DNA from: Deltaproteobacteria bacterium
GTDB taxonomy: Bacteria; Desulfobacterota; JAFDED01
Reading direction: 5' to 3'
Assembly (NCBI GenBank): GCA_019310535.1
Contig: JAFDED010000005.1
Coordinates: 1 to 64,000 of the forward strand
Length of the DNA stretch: 64,000 bases
In this document: in pieces, positions 1-9,715 of the stretch
How positions within the stretch are numbered: the stretch's first letter is position 1
Layout of the letters: every line of letters begins with the position of its first letter
The notes under the pieces: generated by a model
Databases searched by the model: none
The model's input: the letters and a program-made list of their open reading frames with translations, nothing else
What the model was told of the DNA's origin: nothing
Made by a program: the position numbers and the translations under genes

Positions 1-305
1 TCGGCTTCCTGTCCCTCCAAAACACAAACACTCTGCATCTCCTTGCGCCTGAGCAACCGGGCATAGTGCTGAGCCTGTTCCTCGATAGGGGCCGGGAGGG
101 GAATTAAGGATTGCTGGCCTGAGACGATTTCTTCGATCCTGTTGGCCAGGGTTTTCCACTCATCCCTCGGAAGATCAAGTCTTCCTAAATTCAAGACGAT
201 TCTTTGCCTGGGTCCCTTTGGAGTGCGCACCGATTCCATCAATCGGTGGTAGATAAAGACACGATCCGAATCGGGATTCTTCTTTTTGATCTCACGAATG
301 AACAT
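1..305 (-). CDS. IS1634-like transposase, N-terminal part, runs off the window
   Basis: This minus-strand frame is absent from the ORF track because it has no stop inside the window. It begins MFIREIKKKNPDSDRVF and continues with SVRTPKGPRQRIVLNLGRLDLP and a Glu/Gln-rich stretch. I recognise this as the start of IS1634-family transposases, whose N terminus has the 'ESVRT..GPRQR..L.LG' pattern. About 101 codons are visible and open to base 1. The DDE catalytic core would lie outside the window. The right end of the element should fall between 306 and 468, but I could not identify a terminal inverted repeat there. The family call rests on recall of the pattern, not on a search. Confidence 0.7.
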   Translation of the reverse strand, partial: MFIREIKKKNPDSDRVFIYHRLMESVRTPKGPRQRIVLNLGRLDLPRDEWKTLANRIEEIVSGQQSLIPLPAPIEEQAQHYARLLRRKEMQSVCVLEGQEA

Positions 306-468
306 ACAGGTGAGGATACCAAGCAAAGAACCAAAAACATCGTATTTTGACTGATTATCACAAAAAATTTGGTAAACTTGGGATAAGATTCCCAAACGCA
401 AACGGGCCGCTTTGATCTGGATGTGAAAGCATTTGTGAGATAAGGTTACTCTCGGCAGGCATCATTAA

Positions 469-1854
469 TCATTTATAGGATCTTCTCCCTTTTCGAGCTT
501 GTGTGATCCCGTATTCGGAGAGCTTCATCTGGAGAGTTCTGCGGGTAATTCCCAGGATTTCGGCTGCCCGGGTTCTATTCCCTTCAGCTTTTTCAAGCGT
601 CTGTAAAATCCACTGCTTCTCCATTTCTTTCAGAGAAGTGTCCTCTGGAAAGATTGCCGGTGTTTCCTCGCCCCCACTCTCCTGAAGGACCTGTGGCAGG
701 TCTCTGGGAGAGATCAAGGCCGAGCGGCACATTATTACCGCCCGCTCCACAGCGTTTTCCAGTTCTCTTACATTGCCCGGCCAATGGTGTCGGATCAGGA
801 TGTCCAGGGCTTTGGGCTCGAAGCCCATGATATCCTTCTTGCGGTTTTTGGAGGAATATTTATTCAGAAAATATTCCGCCAGAAGCGGAATGTCTTCCTT
901 CCTGTCCCTGAGAGGAGGAATCTGAAGGGGGACTACATTAAGCCGGTAAAAAAGGTCCTGTCGGAAATTCCCGCTCTCCGCTTCCTTTTGTAAGTCCCTG
1001 TTAGTGGCTGCGATCACTCTCACATCCACCTTGATCGTTTGGGAGCTACCCACAGGCTCAAATTCTCCCCCCTGCAACACTCGCAGCACCTTGGCCTGAG
1101 TTGCCAAGCTCATATCCCCGATCTCATCAAGAAAAATGCTCCCCTTGCTGGCCATCTGAAAGCGCCCCTCCCTCCGCTGGTGTGCTCCCGTGAAGCTGCC
1201 CTTTTCATGGCCAAACAACTCGCTCTCCAGAAGGGTCTCGGTCAGAGCTGCGCAGTTGACTTTGACAAAGGGGCCTTTCGCACGCTTGCTTCCCTCATGG
1301 ATCAGGTTGGCGATAATCTCTTTTCCGGTCCCTGTCTCTCCCAGTATCAATACTGTGGCGTCTGTGGGTGCCACCAGTTGAACCGTTTCCAGCACTTTAA
1401 GGAATGCCGGGCTCTTGCCGATAATATGAGAGAGGTCAAACAGCTCTCCCAGGCGTTCCTTTTGAAGGAGATTTTCCTCCTGCAGCTTACGGACCTGCAG
1501 AACCCTCTCGAGCTTTACCAGCAATTCCTCAATGTCCAGCGGCTTGGTGAGGTAATCGCTGGCGCCTATCTGGAGACACTCCACGGCCTGGGGAATGGAG
1601 CCATAGGCCGTCATCATGATTACCGGTATGGTGGGGTGATCGGCGTGGATGGATTTCAGGGCTTCTATCCCTCCCATATCCGGCATTCGGATATCCAGGA
1701 GCACCGCATTAAACCAGGAAGCTTTAACGGCCTCCACGGCCTCCTTTCCGTTAACGGCCTCTTCCACCTGGTATCCTTCTGACTCCAGATTCGCCCGAAG
1801 CATCAGGCGAATGGACTCCTCGTCATCCGCCACGAGGATGGGCTTCCGGTCCAT
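469..1854 (-). CDS. Sigma-54-dependent response regulator, NtrC/ZraR type
   Basis: This is a cytoplasmic transcription activator of 461 residues, with three domains. The receiver domain (about 1-120) has the acidic pair at D10-D11, phospho-acceptor D54 in LLDIRMPD, and K104. The AAA+ sigma-54 interaction domain has Walker A GETGTGKE near 172-179 and GSFTGA near 219-224, a variant of the usual GAFTGA loop. A C-terminal Fis-type helix-turn-helix reads NRTRAAEILGITRRTLQMKL. The ORF track begins 81 codons upstream, but MDRKPILVADDEE at 1854 is the natural receiver start. The upstream part is a shadow of the kinase gene. The kinase reading frame ends inside its first codons, so the two are probably translationally coupled. 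Targets are not evident from the sequence. Confidence 0.93.
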   Translation of the reverse strand: MDRKPILVADDEESIRLMLRANLESEGYQVEEAVNGKEAVEAVKASWFNAVLLDIRMPDMGGIEALKSIHADHPTIPVIMMTAYGSIPQAVECLQIGASDYLTKPLDIEELLVKLERVLQVRKLQEENLLQKERLGELFDLSHIIGKSPAFLKVLETVQLVAPTDATVLILGETGTGKEIIANLIHEGSKRAKGPFVKVNCAALTETLLESELFGHEKGSFTGAHQRREGRFQMASKGSIFLDEIGDMSLATQAKVLRVLQGGEFEPVGSSQTIKVDVRVIAATNRDLQKEAESGNFRQDLFYRLNVVPLQIPPLRDRKEDIPLLAEYFLNKYSSKNRKKDIMGFEPKALDILIRHHWPGNVRELENAVERAVIMCRSALISPRDLPQVLQESGGEETPAIFPEDTSLKEMEKQWILQTLEKAEGNRTRAAEILGITRRTLQMKLSEYGITQARKGRRSYK

Positions 1855-3622
1855 GATCTTTTCCTTCCGGGGTGAGAGTTCCTGGTTGCGAGTCTTTTCC
1901 ACTTGATACAGGCAAGAAAATAGAAAACCGGGTTCCTTTTCCCGCTTTGCTGTCCACTGTGATACGACCCTTGTGACTCTCCACAACACGGTGAACAATG
2001 GCCAATCCGAGTCCAGACCCTTTTGGTTTGGTGGTAAAGAAGGGATCAAAAAGTCTCGGAATGTTCTCCTCGGGTATTCCGCAGCCGGTGTCGACAACGG
2101 AGATGTGAACTTCTTTTCCTTCCACCTGCTGCAGGCGGACTTTCAGCTTACCTCCCCCTGGCATGGACGCCAGAGCATTGAGCAGGATATTTAACAGAGC
2201 CTGTGAGATCTGGTCCGGGTCCAGGTGCATGATTGGAATGTCATCATCGTGTAAAAATTCCAACTCTACCCCTTTGGCCGTAACATCGTCCCGGATCAGG
2301 TCTAAAACATGGTCTATCAGCACCACCAGGTCGGTCTTCGATATCACCAGATCGCGGGGTCGGGCGTAATCCAGGAGCCCGGAGACCACCCGATTCAGCC
2401 GATCCACTTCCGAGATCATCACTTCCGAGTATTTACGATCCAGGCTCCCGGGCTTTTTGTCTTTCTGAAAATAATGGGACAGTCCCCTGAGGGCCGTCAA
2501 GGGGTTCCTGATCTCATGAGCCACTCCGGCGGCCAGAGATCCCAGGGCTGCCAGACGTTCTCTCTGCCGCACCTGCCGCTGTAATTTCCTGATCTGCCGC
2601 AGGTCCCGCATGATAATTACAGCCCCGCTTTCGTTATTTTCATCGTCGGGGAGCGCCGCCGCGCTGACGGCCAACGGAAGAGATTCGCCATGGCGGTTGC
2701 ACTCAACTTCCCACTCGATAATTTCCCCGTCTCTCCTGAGCCGATTCATTAACTCCGGGCCGGTGCCGGGGATCAAATCTTCAATGCTCAAATCATCCGG
2801 CAGTTTTTTGGGGAGGTGAAACATTTCCCGGGCACGGGGATTAACGGAAGTGATTTTTCCTTCGGAATCAATTCCCACCAAGCCTTCGGGCATTTTTTTA
2901 ACCAATTGCTGGGTGTATGCCTCAACGCTTTCCAGGGTCCGTCTGGTTATGGTCAGGTGATAAACCACAAAAATGAAAAAGATGGAGGCGCTTCCCAAGG
3001 CAAAGAGTATCCCGCCCATGATGAGAGCATGCTGGAAATCTTCCCTGGTGGATTCCAGAATCGGGTCCATTCGCATATTCACCACCACGGCGTATTGCCC
3101 CGGCTCTGGCAAGGTTCTCATCATGGAATGTCTTCTTCTTGGAAAGCCATTTTTCGGGACTATTGGGACGAAAAGCTTTCCAACCTCGAACGCCACAGGC
3201 CCCCGGCTCAGCGGCATGGGCCCCTGATCAGGCTTGGCATCAAATAATGACTTTTTATAGAGAAAATTGTTCTCTTGCTGCCCTACTAGGACAGGGTCGG
3301 AGTGAGCGACGATGATACCGCGGCGATCGAAGATGCTGATGGAGTGAAGCAGGGGTTCACTGGAAAACTCCCTGATCAGTGTCTGTATCTGGGACTCACC
3401 CCACATCATCATGTCCATCATGCTGGTCCGTGCGCCTGCCTCCAGGGCACGAATTATAATAGACCCCTCTTGAACCAAGTACTCTTCCATGCGCATTCGC
3501 TCACGGTGGAGGTTACGATAGGTAGAGATTGCGATGAGAACCAGAAGGGTCATCACTATAGCGATCAAGGTGATCGACGGAATATAAAGCGCGGATTTTG
3601 TTTTCGATTTAGATTTTCCCAT
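1823..3622 (-). CDS. Membrane sensor histidine kinase, partner of the adjacent regulator
   Basis: This is an inner-membrane two-component kinase of about 600 residues (numbering from the GTG at 3628). TM1 lies near 14-35, a periplasmic sensor region near 36-198, and TM2 near 201-224. A PAS-like segment near 240-345 includes MPEGLVGIDSEGKITSVN. The HisKA dimerisation helix carries the phospho-acceptor H371 in AAGVAHEIRNPLTAL. The HATPase has an N box near 473-490, G1 DTGCGIP and G2 KGSGLGLAI. This order matches ZraS/HydH-type kinases that pair with NtrC-like regulators. The ATG at 3622 is preferred to the GTG at 3628; neither has a strong ribosome site. The 3' end overlaps the regulator start by about 30 bases. 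The sensor region shows no motif I can tie to a ligand. Confidence 0.9.
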   Translation of the reverse strand: MGKSKSKTKSALYIPSITLIAIVMTLLVLIAISTYRNLHRERMRMEEYLVQEGSIIIRALEAGARTSMMDMMMWGESQIQTLIREFSSEPLLHSISIFDRRGIIVAHSDPVLVGQQENNFLYKKSLFDAKPDQGPMPLSRGPVAFEVGKLFVPIVPKNGFPRRRHSMMRTLPEPGQYAVVVNMRMDPILESTREDFQHALIMGGILFALGSASIFFIFVVYHLTITRRTLESVEAYTQQLVKKMPEGLVGIDSEGKITSVNPRAREMFHLPKKLPDDLSIEDLIPGTGPELMNRLRRDGEIIEWEVECNRHGESLPLAVSAAALPDDENNESGAVIIMRDLRQIRKLQRQVRQRERLAALGSLAAGVAHEIRNPLTALRGLSHYFQKDKKPGSLDRKYSEVMISEVDRLNRVVSGLLDYARPRDLVISKTDLVVLIDHVLDLIRDDVTAKGVELEFLHDDDIPIMHLDPDQISQALLNILLNALASMPGGGKLKVRLQQVEGKEVHISVVDTGCGIPEENIPRLFDPFFTTKPKGSGLGLAIVHRVVESHKGRITVDSKAGKGTRFSIFLPVSSGKDSQPGTLTPEGKDHGPEAHPRGG

Positions 3623-3659
3623 GAACACTATTACCCATTCACTCTTTAATTTATGATAC

Positions 3660-3687
3660 AGTATACAGTAAAAATGGGATTATTCAA
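3660..3687 (-). promoter_or_regulatory. Candidate sigma-70 promoter for the two-component operon
   Basis: Read on the minus strand this is TTGAAT, 16 bases, TATACT, ending about 35 bases before the kinase start. The -10 box lies within a short palindromic stretch (TACTGTATACTGTA) that could also be an operator. No transcription data support it. Confidence 0.45.
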
Positions 3688-3725
3688 AGAGGGGCCGGAG
3701 ATAGGGGCCTGGTTACAGGATTGTC

Positions 3726-3971
3726 TTATTTCATTTCCTGGTATACTTTGGTCATATGGTCCGCTCCGTTGGGATAGGTCCTTTGTGCATTCCTGGTGAA
3801 GGTCACGCCGTCAGCTGGCGGGTGCGCGACAGCTTTGTCTACATCCATGATCCATAACCCTGGATGATCACCTTCATCAAGTTCGCCTTTGTTCGCCCGG
3901 CAAGACTTAATAACTGTCAGCCAAAAGGGATGCCGAGGACCGTGTGGGACGGTGCGCGAGCTTGCCGCTAG
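3726..3971 (-). pseudogene. Possible gene remnant, unrecognised
   Basis: An 82-codon frame without stops but also without a plausible start codon lies in the gap upstream of the kinase gene. The translation looks protein-like: GPRHPFWLTVIKSC, then GDHPGLWIMDVDKAV, ending ADHMTKVYQEMK. It includes balanced hydrophobic and charged residues and a tidy C terminus. I do not recognise the family. It may be the last part of a gene whose front was lost by deletion, or a chance frame. Confidence 0.25.
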
Positions 3972-3990
3972 TGTTTAGAAAGAAAAAGAT

Positions 3991-4018
3991 TTGATATCTT
4001 CAGTTGAGAATATATAAT
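3991..4018 (+). promoter_or_regulatory. Candidate sigma-70 promoter for the efflux operon
   Basis: TTGATA, 16 bases, then a perfect TATAAT. It lies about 220 bases upstream of the first gene of the permease/RND operon, implying a long untranslated leader (about 4025-4241). The leader contains only very short frames (for example a 16-codon MKRSDNDP frame) and no riboswitch that I recognise. Confidence 0.5.
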
Positions 4019-4241
4019 AGTAAACAGTCGGCTATATGAAGCGTTCTGACAATGACCCGGTGAGATATGCGCTGGCAGATCAATAGCGGAATCGATAAGC
4101 TCTTTCCGGTGCACCGGGGAGTTGGCCAGAGTGAAAAGGACTCGCAAAAAATTGACAGATGACAAATCCAGCGCAGAGCGAGTCCGGAAGAATCGGCTGA
4201 CATTGGCGGCATCCCGCGACCCGCTTCCGTGGAGGTAGAAG

Positions 4242-4760
4242 ATGTGCCAGAAGAAAGGGAAACCGATGTTCATTCCAACGATAATCATGGGAGCACTGGC
4301 CATTGTCCTTCTTTTCATAGGGTACCACAACGGACAAGGCCAGCATCTGAGCGGCATAAAATCGGGCCTGACCATGGTATTTGAAATCCTGCCATTGTTA
4401 GTTTTCGCATTTATCGTGGCTGGTATGGTTCAGGTTCTTCTTCCTCGTGAACTATTATCAAGATGGGTCGGCGCAGAATCCGGAATACGGGGGATAATCG
4501 TCGGCGCGGTGGCTGGTGGTTTTACCCCTGGAGGACCTTTTGTCAGCCTTCCCGTAGTTGCGGCGCTTTTGCAATCCGGCGCCGGTATAGGAACCATGGT
4601 AGCATTCATGACAGGATGGTCATTATGGGCAGTCAGCCGCCTGCCTATGGAAGTGGGAATACTTGGATGGAAATTCACGCTTATTCGCTTTGTCAGCACA
4701 TTTTTCTTTCCGCCTCTTGCGGGACTCATAGCCCATACGATTTTCTCCAGCCCCGAGTAG
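4242..4760 (+). CDS. Small permease of the DUF318/ArsP-like type
   Basis: This is a hydrophobic 172-residue protein with about four to five membrane segments: near 10-30, 45-65, 85-115, 120-140 and 150-168. It contains the glycine-rich sequence GIIVGAVAGGFTPGGPFVSLPVVAALL. That motif resembles the repeated half of predicted permeases of the ArsP/YraQ group, which usually have over 300 residues and two such halves. The protein is therefore either a half-size member that dimerises or a short subfamily. The start at 4242 is fixed by GGAGG six bases upstream; a later ATG at 4266 is less well placed. It opens the operon with the RND genes about 40 bases before the adaptor. The substrate is unknown. 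Confidence 0.65.
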   Translation: MCQKKGKPMFIPTIIMGALAIVLLFIGYHNGQGQHLSGIKSGLTMVFEILPLLVFAFIVAGMVQVLLPRELLSRWVGAESGIRGIIVGAVAGGFTPGGPFVSLPVVAALLQSGAGIGTMVAFMTGWSLWAVSRLPMEVGILGWKFTLIRFVSTFFFPPLAGLIAHTIFSSPE

Positions 4761-4800
4761 AACAGAACGATGGAAATGGTTCCATGCAGGAGATAACAGC

Positions 4801-6039
4801 ATGAAAAAAGCGTTTGGGATATTTGTTTTGCTTGGACTTGTCGGCCTTCTGGGCTGGCAGTTGTATCAGCGAGTCAGTACGGCGCAGAAAGGAATCCACC
4901 GGCAGCGCCGGTCCCCCATGGTGGCCGTGGAAGCGGCTCGCGTAAAAAAGGCCGCAATCCGCGATGTCGCCCTGTTCACCGGCTCACTGAGGCCCAGGTC
5001 TTATTTTGTCGTAGCGCCTAAGATTTCCGGGAGGCTGGAGAAACTTCTGGTCAATATCGGAGACAGCGTCAAACGCGGCCAGCTCATTGCAATGCTGGAT
5101 GACGATGAGTATACCCAACAGGTGGAGCAGGCTCGGGCTGAGTTGGCGGTGGCCGAGGCCAATGTCGAAGAACGCCGCAGTGCTCTGGAGGTTGCAAAGC
5201 GCGAATTTGAGAGGACAAAGGCGCTTCGTCACAAAAAGATAGCGTCCGAGTCTGAACTTGATGCTGCCCAGGCCCATTACCAGGCCCAGGAAGCGAAATT
5301 AAAAGTCGCTCTGGCTCAGGTGGTGCAAAAGGAAGCGGCGCTGAAGACCGCGCAGGTTCGATTGTCCTATACGAAAATTCGGACATCGTGGAAGGACGGA
5401 GATGAGTATAGAATCGTCGGTGAGCGGTTCGTGGACGAGGGAGCCATGCTCACGGCCAACGCCCCCATCGTCTCCATACTTGACATAAGCGCTCTGACAG
5501 CCGTGATTCACATAATTGAACGGGATTATGCTCACGTGAAGACAGGACAGGTAACGGTGATGACCACCGATGCCTTTCCCGGCAAAACCTTCACCGGAAA
5601 AGTAGCTCGCGTGGCGCCATTGTTAAAAGAAACCTCGCGCCAGGCAAGGGTGGAGATCGAGGTTCCCAATCGCGAACAACTCCTCAAACCTGGCATGTTT
5701 ATCCGCGCCCAAATTGAGTTTGCAAGGAACGACAATGCGATCGTAATACCCGTGACTGCTCTGGTAAAACGCGATGGTCAACAGGGCGTTTTTATGGCGG
5801 ACGCTCAAAACATGAAGGTGCGCTTTGTTCCGGTGAGTCTGGGCATTGTCAATGGTGACATGGCCGAGGTTGTCAAGCCCTCACTTTCCGGGTTAGTCGT
5901 AACCTTGGGTCATCATCTTCTCGAGGATGGCTCAACCATTACCCTGCCAGACCTCAAACGGGAAAATTCATCCCCCCGGAGGGTCGATGATGGCGCACCG
6001 GAAGGGCGCAGGCGCCGCCGAATCGGAGCAAAGCCATGA
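4801..6039 (+). CDS. RND efflux periplasmic adaptor (membrane fusion protein)
   Basis: This 412-residue protein links an inner-membrane RND pump to an outer-membrane channel. The N-terminal hydrophobic segment (about 4-22) is a membrane anchor or uncleaved signal. The barrel-sandwich/lipoyl half-motif follows: VVAPKISGRLEKLLVNIGDSVKRGQ. An alpha-helical hairpin rich in A, E, K and Q spans about 100-190, the second lipoyl half follows, and the beta-barrel is near 230-310. The tail is arginine-rich ([11 protein letters not shown]). Its stop overlaps the pump start by four bases (ATGA), indicating translational coupling. The family is HlyD/AcrA-like. The exported substrate cannot be read from the sequence. 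Confidence 0.92.
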   Translation: MKKAFGIFVLLGLVGLLGWQLYQRVSTAQKGIHRQRRSPMVAVEAARVKKAAIRDVALFTGSLRPRSYFVVAPKISGRLEKLLVNIGDSVKRGQLIAMLDDDEYTQQVEQARAELAVAEANVEERRSALEVAKREFERTKALRHKKIASESELDAAQAHYQAQEAKLKVALAQVVQKEAALKTAQVRLSYTKIRTSWKDGDEYRIVGERFVDEGAMLTANAPIVSILDISALTAVIHIIERDYAHVKTGQVTVMTTDAFPGKTFTGKVARVAPLLKETSRQARVEIEVPNREQLLKPGMFIRAQIEFARNDNAIVIPVTALVKRDGQQGVFMADAQNMKVRFVPVSLGIVNGDMAEVVKPSLSGLVVTLGHHLLEDGSTITLPDLKRENSSPRRVDDGAPEGRRRRRIGAKP

Positions 6040-9000
6040 AACTCTCTCGATTTGCTGTCCGTCGTCCTATCTTCACAATTATGAGCACATTGATCGTTAT
6101 TATCCTGGGAGGGGTGTCTTTTATCCGTCTTCCTATAAACCTCATGCCTGATATTACCTATCCCACGCTAAGTATTTCAACTACTTATGAAAACGCCAGC
6201 CCTGAAGAGATTGAGGAACTGGTCACACGCCCTGTCGAAGAGGCGATGGCCGCGGTTCCCGGTATAGAGGAGATATCCTCTGTCTCGATGGAGGGCCGGA
6301 GTAGTGTCCGTGTCTCCTTCGCGTGGGGCACTGACCTGGACGCAGCGGCCAACGATATTCGGGACAGGCTGGATCGGGTGATCCCTCGTCTTCCGGATGA
6401 CGTGGATCGGCCCAGGCTGCGCAAGTTTGACCTTGCCAGCTTTCCCGTTCTCATTCTCGGCGCTTCAAGCAATTTGGATCCTGTCCAGATGCGCAGGATC
6501 ATCGACGACCAGGTAAAATATCGCCTGGAGCGAATCCCCGGTGTGGCGGCACTTGACGTGTGGGGCGGTCTCGATCGGGAGATTCATGTCAACCTTTACG
6601 CGGACAAGATCAAGGCCCTGGAATTACCGCTTGATCAAATTCTCAGCCGGATCAAGGCACAGAACATCAACTTGCCTGCGGGAACGGTGGACCGTGGAAA
6701 CTATGAGGTAACTATACGTACTCCAGGGGAATACACCAGTCTGGATCAGTTGCGCAATACAGTGGTCTCCGTCCGCGAAGGAGCGCCCATACGAATTAAA
6801 GATATCGCCAGCGTAGAGGACTCCTGGCAAAAGGTCAGACGCATCGTTCGAGTGAACGGACAGCCGGGGGTGCGCCTTTCCGTCAACAAGCAATCCGGCA
6901 CTAACACGGTGGAGGTAGCCAGGAAGGTCCTCCGGGAAATAGATCGGATCAATAGTGACACTCCACAGATTCGCCTGACGCCCATCATTGACACTTCGGA
7001 TTTCATTCAACGCTCCATCGCGAACGTCGGCTCGATGGCTATGTATGGCGGGTTATTAGCCATCATGGTTCTTTTGTTTTTTCTGCGCGATATTCGCAGC
7101 ACCACCATCATCACCACCGCCATCCCCATTTCCATTATCGCCACGTTTGCCCTGATGTATTTCGGGAATTTCACTTTGAACCTCATGACTCTCGGCGGCC
7201 TGGCCCTGGGCATCGGCATGTTTGTGGACAACTCAATTGTTGTTCTGGAAAATATTTTCCGCATGCGTGAGTCAGGGGAAGCATCCGAACAGGCAGCGAT
7301 CAGCGGCAGCGAGGAAGTCACCTCCGCCATCATCGCCAGTACGCTGACGACTGTGGTAGTATTTCTGCCGGTGGTCTTCGTCCCCGGCATGGCCGGTGTG
7401 ATGTTACGGCAACTCGCCTTTGTGGTGAGTTTTTCGCTTATGTGCGCCCTTGCCGTTGCACTGACCCTGGTGCCGATGCTTGCCTCAAAAATTCTTCGTC
7501 CAACAGCGATTAAACCCGCGACAGAGGAGACGTTGGCGCATAAAATCTTACGCTTCAGCGGCCTGGTTTTCAGGCGGATGGAAGACAGGTATAAACACCT
7601 GCTCCACTTCGCCCTGGATCACCGGGCGCTGGTCGCAATCTTCGCAGTTCTGCTCCTCATTGGAAGCCTGGCCCTTGCTCCATTTGTCGGAGTTGAGTTC
7701 ATGCCCAGCACTGACGAGGGTGAGGTGCGGGTCAACGCGGAAATGGAGGTTGGCACAAGGCTGGAGGTGCTCGATGAGAAATTCAAACTCATCGAAACCA
7801 TAGTAAAGAAGAATGTTCCTGAAGCCAAAAATATGGTGGCGAGTCTGGGAGGATCAAGCTGGCGATCAAGAGGGTCTCATACAGGATATATTAGAATAGC
7901 CCTGAAACCGGAGGCGGAACGAGACCGGTCCAGCGAGGAGATCGCCAGGGTTCTTCGAGGGAAACTGGCCGGGATTCCCGGTGTCACCATCCGCACCCGG
8001 GCTGGACAGGGCCTTTTTATCCTTCGCATGGGTATGACTGGTACGGATAAAATTCAGGTGGAAATCCGGGGACACAATTTGCAAACGGCCGATGCACTGG
8101 CCCAAAAGGTTAAAGAGGTAGTCGAAGGCGTGGAGGGCGTTACCGACGCCCGGATAAGCCTCGAGGGGGGAAGCCCTGAGGAACTGGTCATTGTAGACCG
8201 GCAAAAAGCGGCGGATATGAAGCTCTCGGTGTCGCATATTGCTAATATGCTTGAGACTGTCCTGTCCGGAACCAGGGCCGGGAACTATCGCGAGGCCGGA
8301 AAGGAGTACACAATTCTGGTCAAAGTGAAGGACGCGGAGCGAATGGAGCTTCGAGACATCCTGGACCTGACGTTGACCAATATGAGCGGTGAACCGGTGG
8401 TTTTGAGAAACGTGGTGCACGTTCGGCCGCGAAGCGGACCTGTACTGATCGAAAGGAAGGATCAGGAGCGTATCGTTACTGTTTCGGCCAACATCAGCGG
8501 GCGGGATATGGGTTCCATTGTGGCTGATATCAGCGAAGGGCTTCGTTCTGTCCCTGTGCCGCGGGACTTTGGAATCATGTTCGGCGGAGATTATGAAGAG
8601 CAGCAAAAGGCGTTCAGGGAGTTGCTGCTGAGCTTTGTGCTGGCCCTAATGCTGGTCTACATGGTGATGGCGTCCCAGTATGAGTCGCTTTGTTATCCCT
8701 TCGTGGTGATGTTCTCCGTGCCGTTCGCCGCTATTGGTGTTATTTTGATGCTTCTTCTCGCAAACACAACCTTCAACATCCAGTCGTTCATCGGCTGCAT
8801 CATGCTTGGGGGCATCGTGGTAAACAATGCCATTCTGCTCGTGGATCATACAAACCTCCTTCGTCGACGTGATGGGATGCCCTTGCGCGAGGCGGTTGAG
8901 GAGGCCGGGCGGCGGCGACTACGGCCCATACTTATGACCGCCATGACCACCATGTTGGGGCTCACGCCACTGGCTGTGGGGCTTGGCGAGGGGGGAGAAG

Positions 9001-9200
9001 CACAGGCACCATTGGCCAGGGTTGTCATCGGAGGGCTGCTGAGTTCAACGCTTATTACTCTGATATTCGTGCCTACTGTCTACACGATTTTCGCACGTCG
9101 CGCGGAAGAAAAAGATGTGCAAACCGCTGACATTCAATCGGTTCCGCTCACCAGCGGGCAGAGCCCTATGGCTTCACCACCAGCAGTGCCTCATGAATAA
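6036..9200 (+). CDS. RND family multidrug-type efflux pump, inner-membrane subunit
   Basis: This 1054-residue proton-driven transporter has typical AcrB/MexB-like size. TM1 is near 12-32, followed by the family signature [16 protein letters not shown]. The first large periplasmic loop is followed by a block of TM helices near 335-500. TM4 carries [17 protein letters not shown], with the proton-relay aspartate but Asn instead of the second Asp found in AcrB. The second periplasmic loop follows, and the last TM block includes [16 protein letters not shown]. The pattern is closer to HAE1-type organic-compound pumps than to CusA-like metal pumps. It is coupled to the adaptor gene by a four-base overlap. 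The TolC-like partner follows after a 515-base gap. Confidence 0.93.
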   Translation: MKLSRFAVRRPIFTIMSTLIVIILGGVSFIRLPINLMPDITYPTLSISTTYENASPEEIEELVTRPVEEAMAAVPGIEEISSVSMEGRSSVRVSFAWGTDLDAAANDIRDRLDRVIPRLPDDVDRPRLRKFDLASFPVLILGASSNLDPVQMRRIIDDQVKYRLERIPGVAALDVWGGLDREIHVNLYADKIKALELPLDQILSRIKAQNINLPAGTVDRGNYEVTIRTPGEYTSLDQLRNTVVSVREGAPIRIKDIASVEDSWQKVRRIVRVNGQPGVRLSVNKQSGTNTVEVARKVLREIDRINSDTPQIRLTPIIDTSDFIQRSIANVGSMAMYGGLLAIMVLLFFLRDIRSTTIITTAIPISIIATFALMYFGNFTLNLMTLGGLALGIGMFVDNSIVVLENIFRMRESGEASEQAAISGSEEVTSAIIASTLTTVVVFLPVVFVPGMAGVMLRQLAFVVSFSLMCALAVALTLVPMLASKILRPTAIKPATEETLAHKILRFSGLVFRRMEDRYKHLLHFALDHRALVAIFAVLLLIGSLALAPFVGVEFMPSTDEGEVRVNAEMEVGTRLEVLDEKFKLIETIVKKNVPEAKNMVASLGGSSWRSRGSHTGYIRIALKPEAERDRSSEEIARVLRGKLAGIPGVTIRTRAGQGLFILRMGMTGTDKIQVEIRGHNLQTADALAQKVKEVVEGVEGVTDARISLEGGSPEELVIVDRQKAADMKLSVSHIANMLETVLSGTRAGNYREAGKEYTILVKVKDAERMELRDILDLTLTNMSGEPVVLRNVVHVRPRSGPVLIERKDQERIVTVSANISGRDMGSIVADISEGLRSVPVPRDFGIMFGGDYEEQQKAFRELLLSFVLALMLVYMVMASQYESLCYPFVVMFSVPFAAIGVILMLLLANTTFNIQSFIGCIMLGGIVVNNAILLVDHTNLLRRRDGMPLREAVEEAGRRRLRPILMTAMTTMLGLTPLAVGLGEGGEAQAPLARVVIGGLLSSTLITLIFVPTVYTIFARRAEEKDVQTADIQSVPLTSGQSPMASPPAVPHE

Positions 9201-9415
9201 CTGAGCAAAAAGGGCAGAAGGCTTGACTCAGTCCAAAACACAGTGGGAAAGCGTCCTTTCTTTAGAAATTTAAGATGCTCAAAATTTGTTAGAATTATCT
9301 GCTTAGTTCAGAGAAATGCTTACTAATTACTCCATTGTAAAAAGCCTTTTCGAATAGAAATGTTGGACTGAAAACCATGATTCAACAAGGTTGAAACGTA
9401 TACACTACCACGATA

Positions 9416-9575
9416 TCCATGGGGTGGCCCAGACAATTTATTGTCTGGGCTGCGCAGCAGCAAGAGGTAATTCCGTTATTCTTTAATGGAGGGTTGCAGT
9501 GTTATATTGCGCCGGGTAAATCCTCTTCTCGCTTCGCGGCCCGGACGACAAGTCGTCTGGGCCACCCGCTTAACA
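9416..9575. repeat. Imperfect palindromic repeat, copy 1 of 3
   Basis: A roughly 150-base imperfect palindrome with hairpins nested at both ends. The left hairpin is CCCAGACAAT-TT-ATTGTCTGGG and the right one is CCCGGACGAC-AA-GTCGTCTGGG. The outer arms GGTGGCCC and GGGCCACC are complementary, as are the inner arms GCAGCAAGAGG and CCTCTTCTCGC (partly). It matches copies at about 47250 and 58390. The left stem here has A-T pairs where copy 2 has G-C, a compensatory change. The middle section has diverged. It sits between the RND pump and tolC-like genes. The 72-residue ORF across it is not regarded as a gene. Confidence 0.8.
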
Positions 9576-9715
9576 CTATCTTTGATAGTTTGGTTAGGGC
9601 CTTTGGTGTTCCCGAGCAATTACATATTACCAATTGATTGCTGATTTACCTTGATAATACTAAATTTTTTTCAGATGTTTAACTCCGGGCCGGTGATTGA
9701 CGAAGGAGATGGAAA

